From Salvia splendens (taxonomy: Eukaryota > Streptophyta > Magnoliopsida > Lamiales > Lamiaceae): DNA of 64,000 nt. Within the stretch, counting starts at the first letter, position 1, and each line of letters begins with the position of its first letter. The position numbers were made by a program, and so were the translations under genes. The notes beneath the pieces are model-generated. The model was not told the origin of the DNA and made no database searches. It saw only the letters and a list, made by a program, of their open reading frames with translations. Shown here piece by piece: positions 29,955-57,549 of the stretch. The stretch spans positions 34,637,928 to 34,701,927 of the forward strand of contig NC_056042.1 of assembly GCF_004379255.2 (NCBI RefSeq). The letters are read 5' to 3'.

Positions 29955-32900
29955 ATGGTGCAATTCTCGAAAGTGAACATTAAGGACTTCGTAGAAGCAG
30001 ACGATGATGAAGAAGAGCCGGGTGAAGAGGTCGAATCGGCGCCGCCGCTGAAAGTGGGCGAAGAGAGGGAAATCGGCTCGAAAGGGCTCAGGAAAAGGCT
30101 CGTGAAGAGTGGAGTAGGTTGGGAGACACCTCAATTCGGCGATGAAGTAACAAGTAAGAGATATGTGCTGTATGCTGCGGCATTTATCTGTATAGCTTTT
30201 GTTTTTGATTTTCTGATAGTTTATTAGTTTGATCATTTACTTTTATCATACGGAATTATGCATTTTCTGCACAAGTGCTTGGCTTAATAGCAAATCATCC
30301 GTGTGCAATCGTGCATTTTCTTGTACAAGGGCTTGGGCTAGAGACTACAATATTGTTTTCCTTCAATTCCAGTGGTGAATGATGTTTTTGTAGCTGCATT
30401 ATTGCTTGATTTGTGTTATGCTAGTTTAAAGAAGTTTAAGTTTTCCATGTTCTAAGGTTGTAGGTTTGGGCAAGGTAAATCATTATGAAGGTTTGGTCAG
30501 CTCCATTAGTGAGGGTTTGTATCTGGGATACACAAGGGTTAGAGTCTTGTAGAAAAAGAAGATCTTTGCTGTCTGTTAATAATTCTCACTTTGAGCTTTT
30601 AGTTGAGTTTTATATTTGGAAGCAGTGGTATGCTTGTTTTATACTACCTCGGTGCCCTAAAAATAGAAATTCTTTCTTTTTTTGGTCCGTCCTCTAAAAA
30701 TAGGAACTTTCCTTTTTAGGAAATTTCTCTCTCTAATGAGGTAGGACCCATTTTCCACTAACACACTTTTCTTTCTGTCTCTTTCTTACTTTACCAAATT
30801 TGCATTAAAACCGTGCCGTTTCAAAAGTTCCTATTTTTAGGGGACAGAGGGAGTACGATTTACTCTTCACAATTTGAAATTAACTGCCGTTTGTGTTGTA
30901 TTTTGAAGTATAGTTCACTATGTGGGGACTTTATGTGAGGATGGGAGCATTTTTGCATCAACAAGGACAAAGAATGAGCCTGTCACTTTAAAGCTTGGAC
31001 ATGGTCAGTTGTCACACCTTGTGGACGTCTTCACAGGAGTCTTTGCCTTATAATGTTCAAGATATCTCTCTTTTGGTTGTGTAGAAATTTATGGATTTTC
31101 TGTTGGTCGTTTAGGGAACATAGTTGGTGGATTGGACCACGGAATTATTACAATGAAGAGAGGGGAAATTGCATCTTTCATGCTACAGCCAGAACTAGCA
31201 TATGGAGTATCAGGAACAACTGGTGTACCTTCTAATTCCATTGTTCAATTTGAAGTAGAACTTTTATCATGGATTACTGTAGTGGACATCTGCAAGGATG
31301 GTGGAATTATCAAGAAAATCCTGGAGTCTGGGGAACAGATTGGGCCTCCTGGTGACTTAGATGAAGTTTGTGGTATTTTTATTTGGCATTCTTTGTTTAA
31401 CTTGAGTTTCAGTTTTAACCATAATGTTTGTAATGTTCCCATTAACTTAGTTTTGCTTCTAATGGCTTTTACTATGTTCTAGTTAGTTACAAGGCTATGC
31501 TGGGTGATGGTACCATTGTTGCAGAAACACCCGAAGAGGGCATGGAATTTTATGTTGAAGATGGTATGCCGTGTTCGTTAATTTGCATTTGTTTTTTGCA
31601 GAAGTTTTACTCCACATTTCATGTAAGTTAACAAAAATCTTCTTCTTTTAGGCCACTTCTGTCCTGCATTGACCAAAGCTCTTAAGACTATGAAGAGGGG
31701 AGAAAGGGTCAGTTTGGTTGTTCAGCCACAGTGTAGGTTCTCAAACTTATCTTTCTATTTATAAGCGTAAATCCAGTTTCTGAAGTTCCCTGTTCCCTGA
31801 TCTTGTTGCCTGAGCTTCTAGAGCAGCATTTTGTACTCCAATATATAAAAATTTAGGTGAATATATGAAAACCTTGGTAAACAATGGAACTGAAAGATCA
31901 CGACTTATATCAATCCTTGTCCAGCTTTCGAGCCTTCTGGAGAAGACTTTAAGAGAAGAAATGGAAAATAGTGCACTGAAAACTAAGATATCTGGCTGTA
32001 TTTGTGGGAAGAATTGGACCTGATCTTGTCATTGAAGATAACTAAATCTCAAGAATGTTTATGTTGCAATTATCAAGTTCTTATAGGACCGGGATATATT
32101 TCTTTGTAGCTCATATATTTCTATTACACAAGAGTTTTCAAGTTATCATTTGATTACTTTTATTGCTTTATAGAGATAAAATTGATTTCTAAGTTTAAAT
32201 TTTGTAGTATTGATAAATATGTCTTCATCACCCTGATGTATCAAGGATTTGTATTCAATGTTTAATATCTATTAATCTAATTACTTCAGATGCCTTTGGG
32301 CAGAAGGGTCATTCATCAAACAATGAGCTTCCTGTCATCCCGCCTGATTCTATCCTAAGCATCTTTGTCAAGTTGCTTTCATTGAAGCCGGTGATAGATG
32401 TTACGGGTGATTTGAAAGTCAAAAAGAAGGTCTTGAAGGAAGGTGAAGGCACAGTCACTGCTAATGACGGTGCTACTGTTACTAGTAAGTACTTGAGATC
32501 CTAACATTCTCTCTAAATTTATTGTCTCAGTTTCAATCAGTTTTGTGAGGTAATTTTGCAAGTATGTAATAGTATTTCTCCTAGTGTGGTTCCTCCTATA
32601 TTGATTGTAATTTTTGTGAAAGAGACGATGGTTTTTGGAATTTCTTTTAGTTATCATCCACTTTGAGAATCTCCTTTATGGGACACTTTTGAATTCATGC
32701 TGTACTCATTCGTGTCCTTCTATCCTGCAAGCCTTACAATATTCTGTATTCTACTCAAGCTAGTTGGACTATTTCAAGAAAGCCAACTTAGTGTTAGGCC
32801 CCAAACAAGCAGTCCCCATTTGGGCAACACAACATGGCAAATAGTTAGGTTGGTGCAGCACACGCAGTCCCCATTTATTCGGTATTTTTCAGTTGAGATA

Positions 32901-34983
32901 AATCCTGATGTTATTTCTACATACACGAGAGACAAGTGAATTTCAGTAATAACTTGCTACAGCCTTTTCATCTTGAGTTCTTGACATGTAATATATGTCT
33001 CCAAATTTGCAGTTAGGTATACTGCTATGCTAGAGGATGGCACTGTGTTCGAGAGAAAGGGTTTTGGTGATGAGCAGCCATTGCAGTTCATCACGGATGA
33101 AGGTTGGTTTGCCACAAATAATTCCTGTATAGTCATTGACCTGGCTTACTATTCTATGAGTTTGCCACTCATGTACCAATTTAAAACAGAATATAATGCA
33201 TAAGTATTAAGTAAGAATGCATCAGTTGCTTGTATTTCTCTAATATGTTACAGTAGCCTTGCAAAATCTTATGCCTAAACTCATGTTGAATCACTGTAGG
33301 CCATATAAATGTCATATGTATTCAAGAAAGTTTTTGTTATCGATATAGGGATATGGTATTTGACTTCCTTTTAATTGGCTGCAGAACAAGTGATTGCTGG
33401 ACTTGACCGAGCAGTAAGCACTATGAAGAAACATGAACTTTCATTAATAACAATATCACCCGAGTATGGGTTTGGAAACACTGAAGTAAAGATGGAATTT
33501 TCTTTGGTTCAACCATCATCAACCATACTGTATGAAGTTGAAATGCTGGATTTCATCAGGGTAATTTCCACAACTTTGGTAGGGAATCTTTGGGAACATT
33601 GTTTAAATGAGACATGATATAGCCTTGTTTTGGAATTCAGATGAAAATCTAATCGGTAGTGAATGGAATTTTGAAAGGAAATCTGCTGCATTTCGTAGAA
33701 AATCTTTTTTTAGCAGAGTCTGAATAAGTTGTCTGATAATGATCAATTTCATGTAAAAAGGAGAAAGCACCTTGGGAAATGAGTACTCCGGAGAGGATTG
33801 AGGCAGCCACCCGGAAGAAAGAAGAAGGCAATCAGCTCTTTAAAATTGGAAAATACCAACGAGCTGCAAAGAAATATGAAAAAGTATGTCAAGCTATATT
33901 TGCCTCAATACTAAATAAAATTGCTGTTGAATCATTTTATTTATTCTTCTCTGCCAATCAGGCGGTTGATTATGTCAGCCAAGACGAACCTTACACAGAT
34001 GGTGATGAAAAAATAATCAAGCCCTTGACGATATCATGCTGGTCAAATGGTGCAGCTTGTTGTCTAAAACTGAATAATTTCAGGGAAGCGATTGATCTAT
34101 GCTCAAAGGTAATGATACTATCTACTTGTCTACACAAATTAACCATTTGACGGAAATTAAATCTATGAGCCATTTAACACTTGTAACAACATTGAGAAAT
34201 TCCCTCAATGTTGTATCTGCGATTCTCTCCTCTTTATGCCTATTTTTGGCCTCCGTATACCAAATAATGATTTAGCGCTCTTGAATTTTTGATGATGGTT
34301 TATAGATCCTGAATGAAGAATCTTGCAATGTGAAAGCCCTGTACAGGAGAGCTCAGGCTTACATGGGCATCGCAGAATTACTTCTAGCCGAACTAGACAT
34401 CAAGAAGGCCTTAGAAGTAGATCCTCAGAATAGGTATATATTACTATATATGTATAACTGAGTTTTGATTTCTGATAATATTAGTCCCGTATGATGCAAA
34501 AGCCCCCCTTTTAACAGTCTTGTTCTGTCGCTGATTCTTAGGGAAATGAAGTTGATGCAGATGAATCTTAAGCAACTTCAAGCAGAGAAAAATAAGCAAG
34601 ATGCCACGCTTTACAGAGCAATGTTTTCATCAAAATCTGAAGATGCTTGCATTGCTGAAAAGGTAAGCTGTTTTTCGTGTTCTGCAGCCCAAATAGTTGA
34701 TCTAATTCTCGTATACTGCTCATTCTGAATTCAGGTTAGAATCTGTCCATGCATCATAAAAAGTGGTACTATTACTGAATTCACGCTAGAATCTCTTACT
34801 GAGCCTTATTATGCATCATAAATAAGGGATTCTGAGCATAGTTTTCTTGTATTTGAACTCGCCGAACCGTTTGTTTTCGGTGTTTTGCAGAGATTGAAGA
34901 TATCCAACGACGAAGAGGATACTAGCATGCTTGACGAAAGTACTGCAGGAATGATAGTGGAAACTGATAAGTATAGCTGTTAA
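29955..34983 (+). CDS. FKBP62/ROF1-like peptidyl-prolyl isomerase with three FKBP domains and TPRs (592 aa, 13 exons)
   Basis: Exons: 29955-30153, 30914-31003, 31115-31369, 31483-31563, 31652-31732, 32290-32484, 33013-33102, 33385-33560, 33761-33883, 33962-34108, 34306-34433, 34542-34662 and 34891-34983. All have GT/AG borders and the sum is 593 codons. An acidic N-terminus (residues 10-30) is followed by FKBP1 (about 38-150), FKBP2 (about 153-270, GHFCPALTKALKTMKRGERV), FKBP3 (about 275-389, EQVIAGLDRAVSTMKKHELS) and TPRs (about 398-535, KKEEGNQLFKIGKYQRAAKKYE; KALYRRAQAYM). Plant FKBP62/65 proteins bind HSP90 through the TPRs and act in heat-stress signalling. Here FKBP1 reads FASTR where active FKBPs have FDSS, and GGLDHGI where they have a Trp, so its isomerase activity is probably weak or lost. 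The C-terminus is acidic and short. Intron 1 holds a Stowaway MITE. The gene converges on ECA3, 644 bp away. Confidence 0.88.
30644..30853. mobile_element. Stowaway-type MITE in FKBP intron 1
   Basis: The ends CTACCTCGGTGCCC and, inverted, CTCCCTCTGTCCCC are flanked by TA. The subterminal parts are also inverted (TAAAAATAG / CTATTTTTA). About 210 bp, noncoding. Confidence 0.85.
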
Positions 34984-35627
34984 TTCACTTCTTCGGAAAC
35001 TGGAGATTAAACTTGATTCTCATCAAACCTTTGTTCACATCACTCATGTATAGCACTATAGCCTTACTATTTTCTTAATATTTGAGAGACAGATTGATAA
35101 TTTTTTTTTATTCTTTAATCCTTCCATATTCCATTAAATATTCCATTTTATTATGTTTCCCATTCGACTTTTAGCTATGTTTGAAAAATACGTCATATAT
35201 TCTACTAACTCAGTCTCATTATATATTTTATTATAAAGTTATATAAAAGTGTGATTCATATTTTAAGAACTTTTTTCATATAGTAATTGGGCAATTTATG
35301 ACGGACGAAGGCATACATCTACTTGAATGTGCTAGTAGTTTAAAATATATAAATTGAATCATATAGTACTATATGAGATTGTCCCCAAATCTTAACATGA
35401 TGTAACACGAAAATTTCTGACGCTAGGGTAGCTCTAAAATGTAAAGAAACAATCGTCCAGAGATATGCATAGTTTATATATTTCTTTAAGCTGTCAAAGA
35501 AATTCAAGGCATGCATCTACTTGAATATGGTCTCTAAATTAGCCGAATCACTCACTGGCTGCAGCAAATCTGTCAATCGAAAAAGGGTTCAGGCCGGCAG
35601 TTCTTGAGTGCTCACGTCGAAAATCCA
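34984..35627. terminator. Shared 3' flank of the convergent FKBP and ECA3 genes
   Basis: This AT-rich stretch separates two stop codons facing each other. It must hold both 3' UTRs and polyadenylation regions; no further gene is seen. Confidence 0.6.
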
Positions 35628-50711
<15,084 letters not shown>

Positions 50712-52175
50712 TGCTGCTCCAGTATTTCTTCAAATTGCGATCAACCTTTCCGCCAGTGCTTGAAAACAGCTCGATTTCGTTTGGTCAAGTAAACAATAAA
50801 AAAGGAAAAGACGCAGGAAACGTGAAATTGAAGAGAGAGAGAGAGAGAGTTGAAAATGGGGATTTAGGGTTTACTGCGTTAGTTAGCGTGGGAGTTAGTG
50901 AAGGAGTGTGGTTGTGGCAGCAGATCTCACGTTTCCGGTAATCAATTCATGGTCTGAAAATAGGGAATGCTGTTTCTTTTTCCGGTAATTTCATTTTATA
51001 TTTAGAGAATTCAAATTTGGTCCCTAAATTATCTGATTCTTATTAACACGGTCCCTAGAAAATATTAATATCATAGACCTCCATAAACTAATCTATAAAA
51101 AAGTGTAAAATGTCATTTTTCATTTTTTTTGGGACGGAAATAACAATTATTTTGTCTTTTTTACTCTGTCTCCCACACACACTTAGAAATCAAATGTTCA
51201 TATATAAAACTTGGAAGTTGGAACTTATATTTCCTATTTAGGGAGATTTCATCGTGAAATCAATAGTATATCTCTAATTTTAATGAGATTGATTGAAAAA
51301 CGATCAAGAAAAAAAAGTAAATGGTAGCAAATTTTAATTGATTTTGCTGGACTTTTGAGTGAGAATGAGTGTGGAAAGTGTCGACGTGGACTTACTGGAG
51401 CATTTGTAAGTTTAACTTAATTAACTTATAAGCTAAATATATGATAGGATTATTTTAGTGCTTCATAACTTTAAAAAAAATAATTGGCCCAAAATCCACT
51501 CAAGGCCCAACACATCAAACTTTATTAGTAACATTCTTCTTATAATGTGAATTATTTTTATTCTAAGGCTTAAAACTTTAATTATATTTCTATAATTTAT
51601 TCCCTAAAACCCAATAATTCATTCCAAGTGATACACTTTCGACGAGATACAATCATTACAACCCAATAATTCATTCTTACTCCCTTTACAAATGCATTGT
51701 TTTAGACTAAACTTGCATACTTATACAAATAAAATTTGTACAACAATAATTTTACTCATAAAACCTAATAGTACTATCATCCGATGTAAACCTGAAAAGA
51801 AGCTCTAATTTCAAATCATTGTCCAAGTGTTATTCAATTAGAAAAAAAAATTTCCTCGAATTAATTATTACTACTATTAGTTCGAATTTTTAACCGTTAA
51901 CTAATTTCAAAAGTAGTTTAAATAACTTACAAGAAGGGCCTAACTGTCACAATATGGGCCTCAACTAAACACAAAAGGCGGGCTTTCATAGACCCGGAAA
52001 TCATAGTCGGACCCAACCCGACCCGGTGCAATGATACGCTCTGCCCTCTTAAACCCTACTTTCGTCCCCGCCTTCTCTCTCTCTCTTATGCTTCTCTCTC
52101 TATTGAGTCGCACACTTCCTCCCATTCCCTAAATTCTCCCTTAATCTGGATTGACTGACGATTCAATCAACGGAA
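50712..52175. promoter_or_regulatory. Divergent promoter region between ECA3 and UTP4
   Basis: The 1.46 kb between two ATGs on opposite strands has no gene. On the UTP4 side are a TGGGCC site II element (51955-51960), a further GGCCCAA (about 51503) and a telo-box-like AAACCCTA (52051-52058), followed by a TCTCTC-rich leader. Site II plus telo box is the usual promoter signature of plant ribosome-biogenesis genes. The ECA3 leader has a GA repeat (CT on its sense strand) near 50835. Confidence 0.6.
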
Positions 52176-55100
52176 ATGGTGAAAGTCCACCGAATCAGTT
52201 CGGTGGATTGGACTCCATCGCCGGTCCTAGCTCTAGCGACGAGCGCCGACAGCTCGCAGGTCGCCGCCGCCCGCGCCGACGGCTCCATGGAAATTTGGCT
52301 TGTCTCCCCTGGCTCCGTTGGCTGGCACTGTCAGCTTGTAATATTTTTGCTCTTTATGCTTTTGTGATGCTGTATTGAGCAAAGAATTAGCTGAAAATAT
52401 TGATTTATTTTGGGTTTCGTGTGTAGACGATACACGGGGACCCTGATTCTAGAGTGTCTTCGCTGGTGTGGTGTCAGTCCGGGCCGAGGGGTGGACCGTT
52501 GGGCCGATTGCTGTCTTCCAGCATTGATGGGTCGATTTCGGAGTGGGATTTGTTCGGCTTGAGACAGAAGGTTACTTCTGCAGCTTAATTATGCTAATTA
52601 TCATTTAATTTCTCTTTTATGTATTGGATAATTCAGTGTGACATAACAGCTACTTAGGAGCTCAGTTTTACAAATTGGGATAAGTTTTGGTATTAGGATG
52701 AATTCTCTCCCACTTATGTATGATACCATAATGTAGCTTGATTGTAACTAATGAGAGCTAATGGCTAATTTGGGATTCTGCAAAGAACTCCATATTGCTC
52801 AGTATAATTGATTTAGACGATACTTTAGTACTATATATTAATGTCTGTAACTTGTAAGAATCTGTCAGACCTCCAAATAAATTTTATCAGGTATAGGGCT
52901 AATAGGCATGTCTGTTAAGATTTTAGGCGTTTTGGTCAAGTTATTGATGGCTCCTGGCTTTTTTGCTTTGTACTGCTGCAGACAGTTCTAGATTCTATTG
53001 GTTTTTCGATTTGGCAAATTGCTGCGGAGCCATGCAATCATTTGAATGTGAGATGGGAAGCAAAATATCATCAGAATGGTCAGACTAGCCCTTCAATTAC
53101 CAGTGAAGTTGATGATGTGGAGACTAGTGAAGATGAAGACGATAAAATTGTTGCGCTGGTTCATGAGCAAAATGATACTGAAAGTACCCGACTAGCAATG
53201 GCCTGTGATGATGGCTGTGTCCGGATCTATTGTGTTTCTGATGCAGAAGAACTTGTATATAATAGAACCCTGCCTAGGGTCAGTGGTGAGACTTCAAGCC
53301 CCTGCATGATTGAGAAGCTTTTTGGTCATTGTCATTTCGGTGTATAAAATGCTTATGATTTTTACTGTCTTTTTAGGGCGCACACTTAGTGTAACGTGGA
53401 GTTCAGATGGAAGTAGGATTTATTCAGGGAGTAGCGACGGGTATGCTAGTCTTCTTTATTCGTGAATGTTTAGCATTTCTCTTAGCTCTTGTATGGGTTT
53501 CATTAGACTGCTAATAATTTTTGTTTTTTTTTGTGTTTCTCATAACTCAATAATTTTTATTTAATTTTCCTTCAGGTTCATAAGGTGTTGGGATGCTAAG
53601 TTGGCTCAGGAGATGTACAGAATAACTGTTGGTCATGGGTGTCTGGGTGGTGATGATGATCTTTGCATATGGTCATTACTTGCATTAAGGTAAGAGCAGG
53701 TCAAATTGCTCATCTTGTGTTTCTGCTTGTTCGCTGTGTTTTTCATATTGGAATTACATTGTTTACTAATAGAGTGTCTGCATTTTGTGGTATCAGGTGT
53801 GGAACTATAGCCAGTGGGGATAGTTCTGGTAGTGTAAAGTTCTGGGATGGTCAGTTTGGAACACTTTTGCAGGCACATTCAAATCACAAGGGTGATGTAA
53901 ATGCCTTAGCTGCAGCTCCCACCCATAACAGAGTATTTTCTGCTGGTTCTGATGGTCAGGTATATTCATATGCTTCTTATGCATGTAATTTGGTTAAACT
54001 ATAACTTATGATAATTGCCTGTTTTTTGTAGATCATACTGTATAAACTTTCAACTGAGGCTGTTGATTCTAGTGATAAAAAAATTGTCCCAGATATCAAG
54101 AAATGGATCTATGTTGGCTATGTGAGATCTCATACACATGATATAAGGGCGTTGACCTTAGCTACACCTATCAGCCATGAAGGTAGTTTGGCTTGCATAG
54201 TTCTAATTTTTCTATGTTTGTGATGGAGCTGTATCTTTTTACTATCACCTTCTCTCTTTTTTCAGTATTCTGACTGATAGCTAATGTGCCTATTTTCCTA
54301 TTGGCAGATCTTCCTCCTGATGAAAAGGTTAAGAGGTCACGAGGTCCAAACAAGCCCCTTGATTTCAGTTACCATAAATGGGCTCATTTGGGTGTGCCCA
54401 TGCTTATCTCAGCAGGCGACGACACAAAACTTTTTGCATATTCTGTAAAGGAATTTACTAAGTTTTCTCCTCATGACATATGCCCTGCACCACAGAGAAT
54501 GCCAATGCAACTTGTTCTTAAAACACTTTTCAATCAGACTCCATTGCTTTTGGCTCAGTCTGCAAATTTCTTAGACATCTTTTGCGTGCAATTGCAAAAT
54601 GGTGGTGTAACTGATATCATTCCTAGCTCGTCTGCTGGGTCTGCACGCACTGATTTAGTGGCCAGAATTAAATGTAAGGCTTCTCGGAAGATCATCTGCA
54701 GTACAATCTCTTCATCTGGAGCGCTAATTGCCTACTCAGATCACGTGAAACCTAATTTATTTGCTTTGAAAAGAACCAAATCAGGCAGCGGTTGGGCTGT
54801 AGATAAAAGGAAGCTCCCTCAGAGATTGCCATTTGCCCATTTCATGGTTTTCAGCTCTGACTCTTCAAGATTAATACTAGCTGGGCAGGACAGAAAAATA
54901 TATGTATGTATTGTGTTTTCCTTTTTCTTGTTCATCGATATCTATTTGCTTTTTCTATTATTTTTTGTAGGTTGGGCATACGAGAACTATCTTTTTTCTG
55001 ATGGGATAAATGATGCTAATATAAAAGCTTAATATTTTGCCCAACAACATATTCCTCATTCCACAGTATTGCAAAAACATCTTTATGATTAGGCATTCAT

Positions 55101-57549
55101 AGTGCATTGCAGATATGAACATAATGTTGAAAATCTGCACTTTCTTTTGCAGTTTATACTTTCACAAGTTTTATCCATCTTGTGGTTTGTGTTGGTTTTC
55201 ACTAGTTTTATGTCTCGTCTTATTGTTAACAATATTATCACCAGTAATTATTTTTCTTATTAGTTGTTTATGTTAAAAGTTGTAGCATGGATCATTACTT
55301 TTTTTTATATTCTTAAGTTTATAAGGTTTTTGGCCTAGATAATGAATTTTCTTTAATTATCTATTGTCACTTGCTGTGTTTAGATTTAAGGTACTTGATG
55401 TGTTTTTCAAGTTGATCATGTGAAGAGTTTGAATTATGTTAAGGGCTCATTGGCTCAAACCTTCTTGCTAGACTCATCAAGTAAACGATATGTTATCTTG
55501 CTAGTCTATTTTGAATCAAGCTCCCTAGATGTTACATAAAGCTCCCAGTTGTTTTTGCTGATTATTTTTGTTATTATTTCTATGAATGCATCTAATCATG
55601 TTGTAGGTTGTAGATGCTGAAAACCAGAAGCTTGTCCATGCTTTCACTCCTTGCCGGAAGGACAATGTTGATGGTTTACCACCTAGTGAGCCTCCCATTA
55701 CAAAAATGTTTATAAGTAATGACGGACAGTGGTTAGCTGCTGTCAATTGCTATGGAGATGTCTATATTTTCAACCTTGAGACTCTAAGGTATGGTTGTGC
55801 CATTTTTCTTTAGTTGAATATTGTGTATGCACCAAGTTCTCTCGATTGACTGCACGTGGGTGTATAAAAGATGTCAGATATTAGTTGAAATGTTCAATCG
55901 GTTCTTATGTATATTAATTTATTAATGCCTTTGCAGTTCTGTTGTATTCATACTGATATGCAGCTCTGTCCCTAACTCTAACACATAAATGTAGTTTAAA
56001 TATATTTTTTAGAGAATATAAAGAACTATTATCATACTTCCTTCGGAAGGAATTTTTGGTATTGCATTCACTCCCCTCCCCCCCCCAAAAAAAAAAATTA
56101 TTTCTGTCAAGAGAAGTGTTTGCGAAAAGCACAATGACAGGAACACTGGGGGTGCGTTTCTAGTGTATGAATTTTGGGTATGCATTCACTCCCCTCCCTC
56201 CAAAAAAATAATTACATCTGTCAAGAGAAGTATTAGTGAAAAGCACAATGACAGGAACACTGGGGGTGTGTTTATAGTTAATACCAAAAATCTGTCTGGG
56301 GCTTAATGTACCTTGAGGAAATACAAATTGTGTCTTTGACCCTTATACCCTATTTTTATTTATTGGTGATCTGGGAAGCATGTGGTATGAAGAAAAGATG
56401 AATCTAAATTCCTGATTTTTTTTTGGCAAGTACAGGCAACACTGGTTCATCTCAAGATTGGATGGAGCTTCGGTTACTGCTGGTGGTTTTACTCCTAAAA
56501 ATAGCAACATTCTCATCATCTCCACCTCTTCAAATCAGGTTTATGCATTAGATGTGGAGGCTAAACAGTTAGGGGAGTGGTCCTTGCGTCACACATTTTC
56601 TCTGCCAAGGAGATATCAAGAATTTCCTGGAGAAGTTATTGGTCTTTCGTTCCCACCATCCTCAGCTTCATCTTCTGTTATTGTCTATAGTCCCAGGTAA
56701 AATCAATATCCCTTGTCTAAATGTAATCATGTAGTAGGCCAACTTTGGAATGTATCGTGGAACTAGCCTGGTTGTAAACTAAAGTTACTAAACCAACATT
56801 TGAGATATCGATGAAAACTAATGTTAACATAATAGCTTAGTAACCTAGGCTGACTTTATCAACTGTCAGAGGCTAGAAACCTTACACGAACTTGTTGCGC
56901 CGCCCCGATTATTCTCTTATGTTGCAATGATTCTATATAGGCGTAAAACTAAAAAGGTTGGAAGACACACTTCCTTCTTCCATAACCCGAGCACTCGAAG
57001 GAACTGGGTTCATTTTCTTTTCTGTAGAGCTGTAAGCTAGCTAGATAACTATTACTTGCACATTTAGTTTTTTGTTATTATAGGGTAGCTCCACGTTTAG
57101 TTTTTCTTGTATTACTCTTTTGTTATGCATTAGACGCATTATAATGTCGAGTAGTTAAAATTCAAGGCCTCAAGGAACACGGAAAACCATGCTGTCTTTA
57201 TTTCTGCTTTCTGTATTTCCGTTTCTTGTGTTGACAGTTCTGGTGTTCCAGGGCTATGTGCTTGATTGACTTTGGGATGCCCATCGATAGGGACGATGAC
57301 ACCGACTTGGCAAATGGTCTGGGATTAACAGGAAAGGTGCACAGCAATGGTAAGCCTAAGCGGAAAATGCAGGGAGTAGAATCTAAGCACGGCGGTAAAA
57401 AGAACTTCGAATTTTGTGCATTCAGAGACCCTGTTTTATTTGTTGAACATCTGTCGAAAAATTCTCTCGTGGTCATAGACAAGCCATGGACGCAAGTTGT
57501 TGGCACATTCGACGCCCAGCCTGTCCATAGACATATATTCGGGACATAA
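52176..57549 (+). CDS. PCN: U3 snoRNA-associated protein 4 homologue, WD40 (UTP4 / POPCORN), 812 aa, 11 exons
   Basis: This would be a nucleolar component of the SSU processome (t-UTP/UtpA subcomplex) needed for early 18S rRNA maturation; the Arabidopsis homologue POPCORN is needed for embryo and shoot development. Exons: 52176-52337, 52427-52570, 52982-53285, 53377-53440, 53576-53689, 53797-53959, 54032-54182, 54308-54903, 55607-55788, 56436-56696 and 57252-57549. The sum is 813 codons. The start [20 protein letters not shown] and repeats such as [40 protein letters not shown] and [13 protein letters not shown] show WD40 blades in two propellers. An acidic insert ([12 protein letters not shown]) lies near residue 145. 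The C-terminus [20 protein letters not shown] and RPW-like KPWTQVV is typical of the family. No frame break is seen. The promoter carries ribosome-biogenesis elements. Confidence 0.93.
56056..56279. repeat. Tandem duplication of about 110 bp in UTP4 intron 9
   Basis: Two units share GCATTCACTCCCCTCC, TCTGTCAAGAGAAGT and AAAAGCACAATGACAGGAAC and CACTGGGGGTG. They are close in sequence, so the duplication is fairly recent. Noncoding. Confidence 0.8.
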
